Below are positions 23,537-31,203 of a stretch of DNA of 33,633 nucleotides, in pieces. This stretch comes from Thermoguttaceae bacterium (lineage in GTDB: Bacteria > Planctomycetota > Planctomycetia > Pirellulales > Thermoguttaceae). A program made the position numbers and the translations under genes. The notes beneath the pieces were generated by a model, which worked only from the letters and a program-made list of their open reading frames with translations, did not search any database and had not been told where the DNA came from. The DNA is taken from assembly GCA_017434455.1 (NCBI GenBank), contig JAFRFG010000040.1, positions 1 to 33,633 on the forward strand, in the 5' to 3' direction. How positions within the stretch are numbered: position 1 is the first letter of the stretch; every line of letters starts with the position of its first letter.

Positions 23537-25288
23537 ATGAGTTTGACCCGATTGATGAACCATCAAGAAGAACCGTTTCTCCTTCCCGCCGCTGAACCGA
23601 GCAGCCTAAAACGGCCGCTGCTGGCGGTGATTCTTTTTTTTGTGATGGCCTTTTTGATCCCGCTGGGGGCGCATCCGATTCACTGCTGGACTGAGTCGCG
23701 TTATGTCGAGATCCCTCGAGAGATGGCCGCCGATTCCAACTGGGTGGTTCCCACACTGTGCGGTGTCCCCTATTTTGAGAAACCGGCGCTGTCGTTTCAA
23801 ACGCAGCTGCTGGCGTTGCGCCTCTTTGGGGTCAATCGTTTCGCCGCGCGGCTCCCCAACGCGCTGGCGGTCCTGGCGATCGCGCTGTTTCTTCTTTTTT
23901 TCGTCGATCGTGTCACCGGCAGCCGATGGACCGCCTATGGAACGGCCGTTATCTTTTTAACCAGCAGCTTCGTGATCGCGATGGGGCATTGCGTCACCAC
24001 CGACGTGCTTCTGGGCGCGGCGCTGACCTGGTCGATAGGAAGCTTTTTCCTGGCCTGCCGAGCTGTCGGCAGACGTGAAGTATTGTTCTGGCTTGTTCTC
24101 TCCGGCGCGGCCTGCGGCGCGGGATTTTTGATCAAAGGGTTCGTGGCGCTGGCTCTTCCGATGATGATCTTAACCGCCTATTTGGTTTGGACACGCGACT
24201 GGCGCCGGCTCTTCCTCTACCCCTGGATTCCCCTGCTGGTCGCTTTCTTTGTCTCCCTTCCGTGGTCGCTGGCGATTCATCGGGCCGAGCCCGATTTTTG
24301 GCCCTACTTCTTTGTCGAAGAGCATCTCCATCGTTTTCTTTCGCACACACACGACAAAGATCGTGAACCGTTTTATTTCTACTTCCCGCTTTTTGTCCTT
24401 GGGATGCTCCCCGCCTCGGGGACGGTCTTTGCCTCGGCCGTCGGCTGGCGCGTGAGGGACTTTTGGCGCCGGCCGTCGATTCGGCTGGCGCTGTGCTGGA
24501 CAGTGCTTCCCTTTGTATTTTTTTCGGTCTCCAGCTGCAAGACGGTGAATTACATCTTCCCGATCTTCCCGCCGATGGCGTTTCTGCTGGCGGCGGGAAT
24601 CGCGGAGGGGTTTCGTCGAGATACTGACCGCGTCCGCCGGTATTTGAGCCGGTTTTTTCTGATCTTCGGGCTGCTGGTCGTCATCGCCGGCGCGGCAACA
24701 CTGGTTCTCTTTCCGCTTCCGTGGCATCGGTGGTTCGGGTCGATCACCAACCTCTATCCCCAGGGATACGCCTTAGGGTTTATTTCGGTTCCGCTGATCA
24801 TTCTTTGGGGAGCGGTAATGGTCAAAGAGCGTCATCGGTTGCGGCGCGCGGTCAACGGATACTTTTTGTTCTTGGCCCCGGCGCTGATGATGACGCTGTT
24901 CGTTCTGCCGATAGGTCTGTTTGATGAGGATTTTATCGACTACTACCTCCCCAGGGCGATGGAAACGTTTCCGATTCGAGACGAGGACACGATCATCGCG
25001 GAGGGCGGCTATTCGGCCGGGTACGCCTGGACGCTGAAGCGGACCGATTTCATTTATCTGAACCCGAACAAAGAGATTTCCTTTTGGTTTTCACGCTATC
25101 GCGACCGCGCGCCGGGTCCGATTTATCATGAGTTTGATCCGGAGAAGATCACCGCGATTTTAGCGGAGGGGCCACAGGGAAAGAGTATCTATATCACGCT
25201 GCGCTCCCCGGAGGAGATCCGCGCTCTTTTGCCCCGGCCTGCCGAGGCCCAATGCAAGGCCGGCGGGCTGACGGTAGTGCGGTACTGA
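23537..25288 (+). CDS. arnT: ArnT-like lipid A 4-amino-4-deoxy-L-arabinose transferase (GT-C fold)
   Basis: The protein has 583 residues (E. coli ArnT about 550) with some twelve hydrophobic segments, the first at about 25-46. The first periplasmic loop reads HCWTESRYVEIPREMAADS then WVVPTLCGVPYFEKPAL, a close match to ArnT except that the Asp of the usual (P)DETRY is Thr here; the neighbouring Glu is kept. MGHCVTTDVLLG supplies the second conserved acidic site. The C-terminal 130 residues form a soluble periplasmic domain. It should transfer L-Ara4N from undecaprenyl phosphate to lipid A phosphates. A role as another GT-C glycosyltransferase cannot be ruled out on sequence, but position between arnD and arnB supports ArnT. 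Alternative ATG at 23555 would shorten the cytosolic tail. Confidence 0.85.
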   Translation: MSLTRLMNHQEEPFLLPAAEPSSLKRPLLAVILFFVMAFLIPLGAHPIHCWTESRYVEIPREMAADSNWVVPTLCGVPYFEKPALSFQTQLLALRLFGVNRFAARLPNALAVLAIALFLLFFVDRVTGSRWTAYGTAVIFLTSSFVIAMGHCVTTDVLLGAALTWSIGSFFLACRAVGRREVLFWLVLSGAACGAGFLIKGFVALALPMMILTAYLVWTRDWRRLFLYPWIPLLVAFFVSLPWSLAIHRAEPDFWPYFFVEEHLHRFLSHTHDKDREPFYFYFPLFVLGMLPASGTVFASAVGWRVRDFWRRPSIRLALCWTVLPFVFFSVSSCKTVNYIFPIFPPMAFLLAAGIAEGFRRDTDRVRRYLSRFFLIFGLLVVIAGAATLVLFPLPWHRWFGSITNLYPQGYALGFISVPLIILWGAVMVKERHRLRRAVNGYFLFLAPALMMTLFVLPIGLFDEDFIDYYLPRAMETFPIRDEDTIIAEGGYSAGYAWTLKRTDFIYLNPNKEISFWFSRYRDRAPGPIYHEFDPEKITAILAEGPQGKSIYITLRSPEEIRALLPRPAEAQCKAGGLTVVRY

Positions 25289-25345
25289 CGCTTCGCGCGG
25301 GAGGAAAGCAATTCATTAATTAGTGCCGGCAAAAGGAGAACCATT

Positions 25346-26497
25346 GTGACACGAGAACGATTTTTGCCTTTTTCAAAACCGTGCATCGGTCCGCGCGAAA
25401 TCGAGGCGGTCTGCGGGGTTCTTCAGACCGACTGGATCACGACCGGGCCGAAGAACGCCGAGTTTGAGGAAAAATTCAAGGCCTATACCGGCGCGGCCTG
25501 CGCCGTGGCGATGACATCCGAGACGTCGGTGATGTTCGCGCTGTTTCGCGCCCTGGGAATCGGACCGGGGGATGAGGTGATTACCCCTTCGATGACGTGG
25601 GTCTCGCTCCCGAACACGGCGGAGCTCTTTGGCGCCAAGCCGGTCTTTGTCGATTGCGATCGGGACACGCTGATGATCTCCCCCGAAGCGGCGGAGGCGG
25701 CCATTACCCCACGGACCAAAATGATTGTGCCGGTCCATTTCTCCGGGGCGCCGTTCGATCGGGACGGTTTCAGAAAGCTGGCCGATCGCCATGGGCTCTT
25801 CCTTCTGGAAGACGCCGCGCACGCGCTCGGGACTCAGTACAAAGGGAAAAAGATCGGCGCCGCGGGAACAGCGATGTTCTCGTTCCACCCGATCAAGAAC
25901 ATCACCACCGGCGAGGGGGGGATGTTTGTCAGTGACGATACTTTTCTTACCGCTCGCATGAGGAGTTTAAAGTTCCACGGTCTGGGGCAGGACGCCTACG
26001 ATCGAAAGACGTTCGGCCGATCTCCCCGGGCGCAGGTGTTGGAGCCGGGATACAAGTTCAATCTCTCGGATATTCACGCCGTTTTGGGCGTGGTCCAGCT
26101 CGACCGCCTCGAGGAACTCAACGCTGATCGCCGCCGGATCGCCGCGGCGTACCGACGGGCGCTGGCGGAGATTCCCGAGCTCATTCCCCTGGCCGAGCCG
26201 AAGTATGAGTTTGTTCATTCCTGCCACCTGTTCCCGGTTCGTCTGGCGACCGATCGGCTGACCCGCGACGATATGATGGCGAAGCTCAAGGAGAAAAATA
26301 TTGGGACCGGTCTTCATTTTCAGTCGGTGCATCAGCAGAAGTACTACGTACAGAAGTACGGTTTCGCGCCGGGGTTCCTGCCGGCGACCGAGTGGAATTC
26401 CGAGCGTTTGATGTCGCTTCCGTCGTTCCCCGGGATGACCGAAGAAAATTTGGCCGACGTGATCACCGCCTGCAAAGAGGTGTTGGCCGGCGTGTGA
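25346..26497 (+). CDS. arnB: ArnB: UDP-4-amino-4-deoxy-L-arabinose-oxoglutarate aminotransferase
   Basis: The protein has 383 residues and a GTG start with AAAAGGAGAA about 7 bases upstream. It is a PLP aminotransferase of the DegT/DnrJ/EryC1/StrS family, with ArnB-specific landmarks: FLPFSKPCIGPREIEAV, DWITTGPKN, TPSMTWVS, VDCDRDTLMISPEA, D156 in LLEDAAHALG (pyridine N contact), K184 in SFHPIKNIT (Schiff base lysine), EGGMFV, KFHGLGQDAYDR, TGLHFQSVHQQKYY and TEWNSER. It converts UDP-Ara4O to UDP-Ara4N using glutamate. In E. coli it is the first gene of the operon; here it is the fifth, after arnT. It is cytosolic. No ArnE/ArnF-like small membrane genes follow. Confidence 0.95.
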   Translation: MTRERFLPFSKPCIGPREIEAVCGVLQTDWITTGPKNAEFEEKFKAYTGAACAVAMTSETSVMFALFRALGIGPGDEVITPSMTWVSLPNTAELFGAKPVFVDCDRDTLMISPEAAEAAITPRTKMIVPVHFSGAPFDRDGFRKLADRHGLFLLEDAAHALGTQYKGKKIGAAGTAMFSFHPIKNITTGEGGMFVSDDTFLTARMRSLKFHGLGQDAYDRKTFGRSPRAQVLEPGYKFNLSDIHAVLGVVQLDRLEELNADRRRIAAAYRRALAEIPELIPLAEPKYEFVHSCHLFPVRLATDRLTRDDMMAKLKEKNIGTGLHFQSVHQQKYYVQKYGFAPGFLPATEWNSERLMSLPSFPGMTEENLADVITACKEVLAGV

Positions 26498-26509
26498 AGC
26501 CGGTATAAT
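26483..26509 (+). promoter_or_regulatory. Possible internal promoter before the glycosidase-like gene
   Basis: A perfect TATAAT at 26504-26509 lies just after the arnB stop. The only -35 candidates are TTGGCC (26483-26488, 15-base spacer) or GTGTTG (18-base spacer), both poor. If real, the downstream gene could be expressed apart from arn. Confidence 0.35.
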
Positions 26510-26564
26510 ATTCTGTCGTCTTCGCCGTTAATACAATAACTACCGAAATCTGGATAACCGTAAG

Positions 26565-28871
26565 ATGTTAAGTATTTCCACATCGCGCCTCGGCCGAATC
26601 GCGTTTCTTTTTGTTGGGCTGTTTTGTCTTGCCGCGTTTTCTCGGGCGGACTGCCCGGCGCTCAATCCGGAACATCCCGACCGGCTCCCCGCACGGATCG
26701 ACGGCCGTCTGATCCACCGTGATATGGGGTGCTGGTTTGTCCGCCCGTATGAATTGCTCGATACGGGGGGATACAAAACAACACTCGACAGGTTTAATCA
26801 AACGACCGGATACGATCTTTTGTGTGTCTCCTCTCGAAGTACTCAGGACGAGTCGGTCTCTCCCGAGGCGATGGCCTTAATGCGCGCGATCACCTCCTAT
26901 GCCGAGCATACCGGAATCGGCATCATCTTCGACGGCGAGATTCGTCTTTCGCGAAAGGCCTTCCGCCAGCGTTATCCCGATCTGCTCGCGGAACGATTGG
27001 TCTTAACGGAACAGGCCTTCAAAGACGCCACGACCGACTACAGCGTCAGCCGTTCCGAGATGAACGACCACTACTCCCACAACTACACATATACGGTGGA
27101 AAGGGCGCGTCTTGTTCGGGCGTGGAGCTATCGCAAGAACGATTCCGGCGAGGTTCTCCCCGAGACGATTACCGATGTGACGGGGCTGGTTGACTTTAAC
27201 CCCGAGCAGCCGAAAAACGGGGGCTTGACCGCTCATTTCTCCCTGGATGAGTCGATGCGCCCGGCGGGGGAGGGGGAGTTTTTTGTGACGGTCGCCATCG
27301 GTTTCGCCTATCTCTATCCCGATCTTTACAGCGATGAGGCGTACGAGTTCGAAGCCGATCTGTTTCGTGCCCATCGGGATATCCCCTTTGCCGGCTGCAT
27401 CAAGGATGAGTGGGGATTTCTCCCCTGTTTCACCGGTATTCCCGACGCCGATGAAATCTCGTACTCCCCCCGTGGGGCCGCTTTATACGAAACGCTCTAT
27501 CCCGGCAGAAATCTCTGCGACGACGCTTTCCTGATGTTCCTTCCCCAGGCGGGAAAACAGGAGCAGCGCGCGGCGGTGATCGACGGCTACAACACAATGA
27601 AGCTCGATCGCGTCGTGATGTACGAAGAACAGCTCTATCGGCTCACGAAAGAGTTCTGGGGGGACGACGCCATGGTCGCCGTTCACCCGACATGGTATTG
27701 CGAGCCGGTGAGAAACGAATTTCGCAAAAACGCCCTGTCGTGGTGGCAGGTACCGAGAGATTTCGCCCAGACCGACGAACAGGCGCCGTTCCCCTGCAGG
27801 ATGGGGCTGTCCAAGACCGAAGGGCGCGCGTGGTACAACGAGTACTACAACAACGAGATTCCCCCCTATCTGCTTGAAATCTGGAGCTCTCTGTTAGGGG
27901 GCGGCCGAGTCAATATTCACCCTTACTGCTGTGGGAATAATCCGAACTCCGTCGCGGAAAATATCAACGGTCATCTCGATATCCTGGCCGCCGGCGCCGA
28001 ACAGGCCCGTCAGCGCATTCGGATTTTGGATTGCATTACCTCCGCGCCCCTGGATTCCCCAGTGGCGTTGGTCTTCGGGCATTTCGGTGTGATGAACTGG
28101 ACACGTCCGCAGTTCAATACGGTGATGAGCAAGGTGATCCCCTTTTGCCAGTGTTTCTCCTCGGCCGGATATCCCGCCGATGTCATCCCCAGTTCTCAGA
28201 TCCAGAAGAGAACTCTCTGCGGCGCCCCTTGCTGGCGGGTGGGTGACGATGGGTATCTCCGGTACGGCTGTCAGCCGTATTGGGCGATTGTTCTTTACGC
28301 CGAAACACCGAGCGATCAAGCCGATTTTGAGGCTCTTCGGGCTCTGGCCCGGGGGAGTAAGACCAGGGTGATTGCCGCCGACGACGAGGCGATTGCCGCT
28401 TTGATCGCGGAAATGACCGCCGCCGGCCTTCCGACCCAGACCCCGTGGGAGTCGCGCCCGGCGATGTCCGGTTTCGCCCGTCTTTGCGATGGGACGCTTC
28501 TTTGGGCCAATGCCTCACTTGAGGAAGCCGGCGGGAGCGCCCTTTCGATCGACGAGGAGGTGGCGATATCCGCCGATAAGAGCGTCCGTGTTCGAGCTGA
28601 GGCGACCGGTCTGTTCGCCTGCCGTTTTGCCGAGGGGAGTATCGTCGGCGGAACTAAAACAACCTCGCTTCAGGCGGTCGCCGGATCGTCGCTGAAGCGC
28701 GTGGAGATCGGCGATTTTGTCGTTTCTCTCGACGACGAGGAAGCGCCCTGCGATTGGGCGCTTTGGCGCGACGGGGAAGGGGCCTGGCATGGCATCTTCC
28801 AGGCCTCCGAAAACCGCCTTCCCAAAGAGTTGGAGAAGCTCACCGGCGACTGGCGTTGGATCAAAAAATAG
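26565..28871 (+). CDS. Secreted putative glycoside hydrolase (TIM-barrel-like), unassigned family
   Basis: The protein has 768 residues with signal peptide about 1-28 (IAFLFVGLFCLAAFSRA). The mature protein opens RIDGRLIHRDMGCWFVRPYELLDTGGYKTTLDRF. Barrel-like landmarks include GCIKDEWGFLP with D281-E282, suitable as an acid/base, WWQVPRDF, and YNEYYNNEIPPYLLEIWSSLLGGGRVNIHPY. A middle region (about 500-620) resembles the glutamine-amidotransferase-like trimerisation domain of GH42-type enzymes (SPVALVFGHFG, WAIVLYAETPSDQADFEALRALARGSKTRVI is too speculative to assign). The C-terminus is beta-rich. I do not recognise a named family; a glycosidase role is inferred. It lies 67 bases after arnB and ends before a strong terminator, so it is either the last arn-operon gene or has its own promoter. 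Confidence 0.78.
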   Translation: MLSISTSRLGRIAFLFVGLFCLAAFSRADCPALNPEHPDRLPARIDGRLIHRDMGCWFVRPYELLDTGGYKTTLDRFNQTTGYDLLCVSSRSTQDESVSPEAMALMRAITSYAEHTGIGIIFDGEIRLSRKAFRQRYPDLLAERLVLTEQAFKDATTDYSVSRSEMNDHYSHNYTYTVERARLVRAWSYRKNDSGEVLPETITDVTGLVDFNPEQPKNGGLTAHFSLDESMRPAGEGEFFVTVAIGFAYLYPDLYSDEAYEFEADLFRAHRDIPFAGCIKDEWGFLPCFTGIPDADEISYSPRGAALYETLYPGRNLCDDAFLMFLPQAGKQEQRAAVIDGYNTMKLDRVVMYEEQLYRLTKEFWGDDAMVAVHPTWYCEPVRNEFRKNALSWWQVPRDFAQTDEQAPFPCRMGLSKTEGRAWYNEYYNNEIPPYLLEIWSSLLGGGRVNIHPYCCGNNPNSVAENINGHLDILAAGAEQARQRIRILDCITSAPLDSPVALVFGHFGVMNWTRPQFNTVMSKVIPFCQCFSSAGYPADVIPSSQIQKRTLCGAPCWRVGDDGYLRYGCQPYWAIVLYAETPSDQADFEALRALARGSKTRVIAADDEAIAALIAEMTAAGLPTQTPWESRPAMSGFARLCDGTLLWANASLEEAGGSALSIDEEVAISADKSVRVRAEATGLFACRFAEGSIVGGTKTTSLQAVAGSSLKRVEIGDFVVSLDDEEAPCDWALWRDGEGAWHGIFQASENRLPKELEKLTGDWRWIKK

Positions 28872-28883
28872 CCGCCGGAAACA

Positions 28884-28926
28884 CAAAAAAAGGCCGCGGG
28901 GCTTTTTCAGCCCCGCGGCCCTTTTG
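28884..28926. terminator. Strong bidirectional intrinsic terminator
   Basis: A perfect 12-bp stem (28892-28903 with 28909-28920) with a 5-base TTTTC loop is flanked by an A-run (28885-28891) on the left and a T-rich tract on the right. It separates the plus-strand arn/glycosidase unit from the convergent minus-strand phosphatase gene. Confidence 0.9.
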
Positions 28927-28936
28927 TTTTCTTGAT

Positions 28937-29875
28937 CTAGTTCTGCGCGGCTCCCAGGCGCCAGCCGTGATTCACGATCGAATCTTCGGGGCTGTCAGAC
29001 CCATGGCCCCCTTTTCCTTCTTGACTATCGTGCGAACCGTGGTCGGGAGCGAAAACGACGACGCGGTTGTAACCTTTCCAGACCTCGTCGGTGAGGCGGA
29101 TCAGTTCCAGATAGCGGTGAATCGAGTCGCGCGCCGCCTGATGGGCCCTTTCGTCCCAGACACCGGTGCCATGCATTACCGAGTCGTAGCTGCCGTCGTA
29201 ACAGACGATCAGGTCGAAGTTGTCGTAGTTGTTGAGGATGAACTTGCACATCTCGAACGCGTCGGCCGGACCGGGGGTCGAGAAGTACCAAATCGGCCGT
29301 TTACGGAAGACTTTGTCGATGCTTGAATCATTCTCGGCGACGATGGCGGCCTTCAGCCCCGCCTTAGCGCAGACGTCGAAGAGTGTTTCGACGGTCAGCG
29401 CCGGTTTTTCGTACTTTTGAATTCCATGCACCGCCGGGGAAGCGCCGGTGAAGATCGTCGAGAAACAAACCGGGGTGACGCTCGGCAGGACGTTGGTGCC
29501 GGTCATCAGGTAATCGACCTCTTTCACCAGCGGGGCGAAATCGTCCGGCCAATGCTCAAACTGAACCTTTCCGATCGCGTCGGGGCAGAAGATCAGCGCC
29601 TTTTGAACCGGTTTTCCGTCGAGTTTGGCCTGGGCGATCTCCAGCACTTTCGCCAGCGGTTCGACCTCGCACACGTCGGTGGTCGGCAGGCCCATCAGGG
29701 CACAGATCGTCGGCGTAACACAGCCGACCGACTCGGTCACTCCATGTTTGGCCATCTGCCCGGCGATACTCGCCGGCGACACCTGGTCCTCGGCCGAGAG
29801 ATGGAAGGTGTACAGGCACAAAAGCAGGGCCAAGACGGAAGTCAAGCTCACGTGGTTATATTTCATCGTTTTCAT
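28937..29875 (-). CDS. Secreted alkaline-phosphatase-superfamily protein, apparently circularly permuted, copy 1
   Basis: From ATG 29875, behind AGGAG, the protein has 312 residues; an in-frame GTG at 29971 would add 32 residues with no site. Signal peptide is about 1-28. Metal and catalytic landmarks: D99 in IFCPDAIG, nucleophile candidate T134 in PSVTPVCFSTIFTGASPAVHG, D227/D231/H235 in CYDGSYDSVMHG, D278-H279 in APDHGSH, and H291 in GGHG. The TPTICALMGLP segment (54-64), normally the last helix region of such enzymes, precedes the first metal Asp instead of following the last His. It is predicted to hydrolyse phosphoesters in the periplasm; substrate unknown. A paralogue lies directly upstream, 127 bases away. 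Confidence 0.87.
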   Translation of the reverse strand: MKTMKYNHVSLTSVLALLLCLYTFHLSAEDQVSPASIAGQMAKHGVTESVGCVTPTICALMGLPTTDVCEVEPLAKVLEIAQAKLDGKPVQKALIFCPDAIGKVQFEHWPDDFAPLVKEVDYLMTGTNVLPSVTPVCFSTIFTGASPAVHGIQKYEKPALTVETLFDVCAKAGLKAAIVAENDSSIDKVFRKRPIWYFSTPGPADAFEMCKFILNNYDNFDLIVCYDGSYDSVMHGTGVWDERAHQAARDSIHRYLELIRLTDEVWKGYNRVVVFAPDHGSHDSQEGKGGHGSDSPEDSIVNHGWRLGAAQN

Positions 29876-29958
29876 TGTTTCTCCTCTCACTGAAAGGTTC
29901 ATAAGGCTTCGTCCCGTTTGAAGAACCATCGCAGAAACGGGACCGGACAATGGTCTGG

Positions 29959-29985
29959 GGCGCGCTTTCACCTCTCAAACGCGCC
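29959..29985. other. Intercistronic stem-loop between phosphatase paralogues
   Basis: GGCGCG (29959-29964) pairs with CGCGCC (29980-29985), extended inward by AAA/TTT pairs with a bulge. No T-run follows on either strand. It may set differential stability of the two cistrons. Confidence 0.45.
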
Positions 29986-30002
29986 TGATCATCTTTTGGT
30001 TA

Positions 30003-30932
30003 TCAGTTCTGGGCGGCTCCCAGGCGCCAGGCGTGATTCATCAGCGAGTCTTCGGGGCTGTCGGTCCCGTGGGTGCCTTTTCCTTCCTCATTGTTGTGCG
30101 AGCCGTGGTCGGGGGCGAAGACGACAACCCGGTTATACCCCTTCCAAACCTTGTCGGTCAGTTGGATCAGTTCCAGATAGCGGTTAATCGAGTCGATCGC
30201 CGCCTGATGGGACTCCTCGGACCAGACGCCGGTACGATGCATCACCGTATCGTAGTTGCCGTCGTAGCAGACGATCAGGTCGAAGTCGTCGCGGGTGTTG
30301 AGGATGCGCTTGCAGATATCGAACGTCTGGGCCGAACCGGGGGTCGAGAAGTACCAAATCGGCCGTTTGCGGAAGATCAGATCGACACTGAAGTCATTCT
30401 CGGCGATGATGGCGACCTTCAATCCCGCCTTCACGCAGACGTCAAAGAGCGTTTCGACCTTGAGCACCGGTCTTTCGTACTTTTCGATTCCATGGGCCGC
30501 CGGGGAAGCGCCGGTGAAGATCGTCGAGAAACAGACCGGAGTGACGCTCGGCAGGACGTTGGTGCCGGTCATCAGGTAATCGACCTGTTTTACCAGCGGG
30601 GCGAAGTCGTCCGGCCAATGGTCAAACTGAACTTTCCCGATCGCGTCGGGGCAGAAGATCAGCGTCCTTTGAACCGGCTTTCCGCCGAGTTTGTCCTTGG
30701 CGATTTCCATCACTTTCGCCAGCGGCTCGGCCTCGCAGATATTGGTCTTCGGCAGTCCCATCAGGGCGCAGATCGTCGGCGTGACACAGCCGGTCGACTC
30801 GGTGACGCCGTGCTTGGCCATCTGACCGGCGATACTGGCCGGCGACACTTTGTCTTCGGCCGAAAGCCCGAAAGTGATCAGGCACAAAAGCAAGATCAAG
30901 ATCGAAGTTGAGCATGCGGGGATACGTTTCAT
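30003..30932 (-). CDS. Secreted alkaline-phosphatase-superfamily protein, apparently circularly permuted, copy 2
   Basis: From ATG 30932, behind GAGGAGGAAA, the protein has 309 residues; an upstream in-frame start at 31022 overlaps the -35 box and is rejected. Signal peptide is about 1-24 (ILILLLCLITFGLSA). It is closely similar to the next gene: VTPTICALMGLPKT near residue 50, D96 in IFCPDAIG, T131 in PSVTPVCFSTIFTG, CYDGNYDTVMH, APDHGSH and a final H in GTHG. Both copies share the ending HxWRLGAAQN. All metal ligands expected of the superfamily can be matched, so activity is likely. It is the first gene of a two-gene minus-strand unit with its own promoter, divergent from the third HzsA-related gene. 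Confidence 0.88.
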   Translation of the reverse strand: MKRIPACSTSILILLLCLITFGLSAEDKVSPASIAGQMAKHGVTESTGCVTPTICALMGLPKTNICEAEPLAKVMEIAKDKLGGKPVQRTLIFCPDAIGKVQFDHWPDDFAPLVKQVDYLMTGTNVLPSVTPVCFSTIFTGASPAAHGIEKYERPVLKVETLFDVCVKAGLKVAIIAENDFSVDLIFRKRPIWYFSTPGSAQTFDICKRILNTRDDFDLIVCYDGNYDTVMHRTGVWSEESHQAAIDSINRYLELIQLTDKVWKGYNRVVVFAPDHGSHNNEEGKGTHGTDSPEDSLMNHAWRLGAAQN

Positions 30933-30993
30933 CGTTTTGGGTTTCCTCCTCTTGCTGGGGGTTCGTGAGGTATTGCTTTTGACGAATAAAAGT

Positions 30994-31022
30994 ATTCTAG
31001 AAACCGGATAAACCGTTGTCAA
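30994..31022 (-). promoter_or_regulatory. Sigma70-type promoter of the phosphatase pair
   Basis: On the minus strand: TTGACA (31017-31022), 17-base spacer, TAGAAT (30994-30999), leaving a leader of about 55 bases before ATG 30932. It is one of the best promoter matches in the window. Confidence 0.75.
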
Positions 31023-31079
31023 CGGTTCTCATGGCATTGCTCCGGGGGCGGCCGGCCGCCGTCACAATCCCCTTTTCAC

Positions 31080-31108
31080 TTGCCAAGCGCCCCGCGCGCG
31101 GCTACAAT
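31080..31108 (+). promoter_or_regulatory. Sigma70-type promoter of HzsA-related copy 3
   Basis: TTGCCA (31080-31085), 17-base spacer, TACAAT (31103-31108), divergent from the phosphatase promoter about 60 bases away. The leader to ATG 31204 is about 90 bases. Confidence 0.65.
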
Positions 31109-31203
31109 AAGTTCTTTAGGACAAGAATAGGCCTAAGACGATCCGTCTTTCCTCCCCACGAACCGTATTGTCCGGACCATAACAGTTGAGGTTACAAAGC
31201 CCC

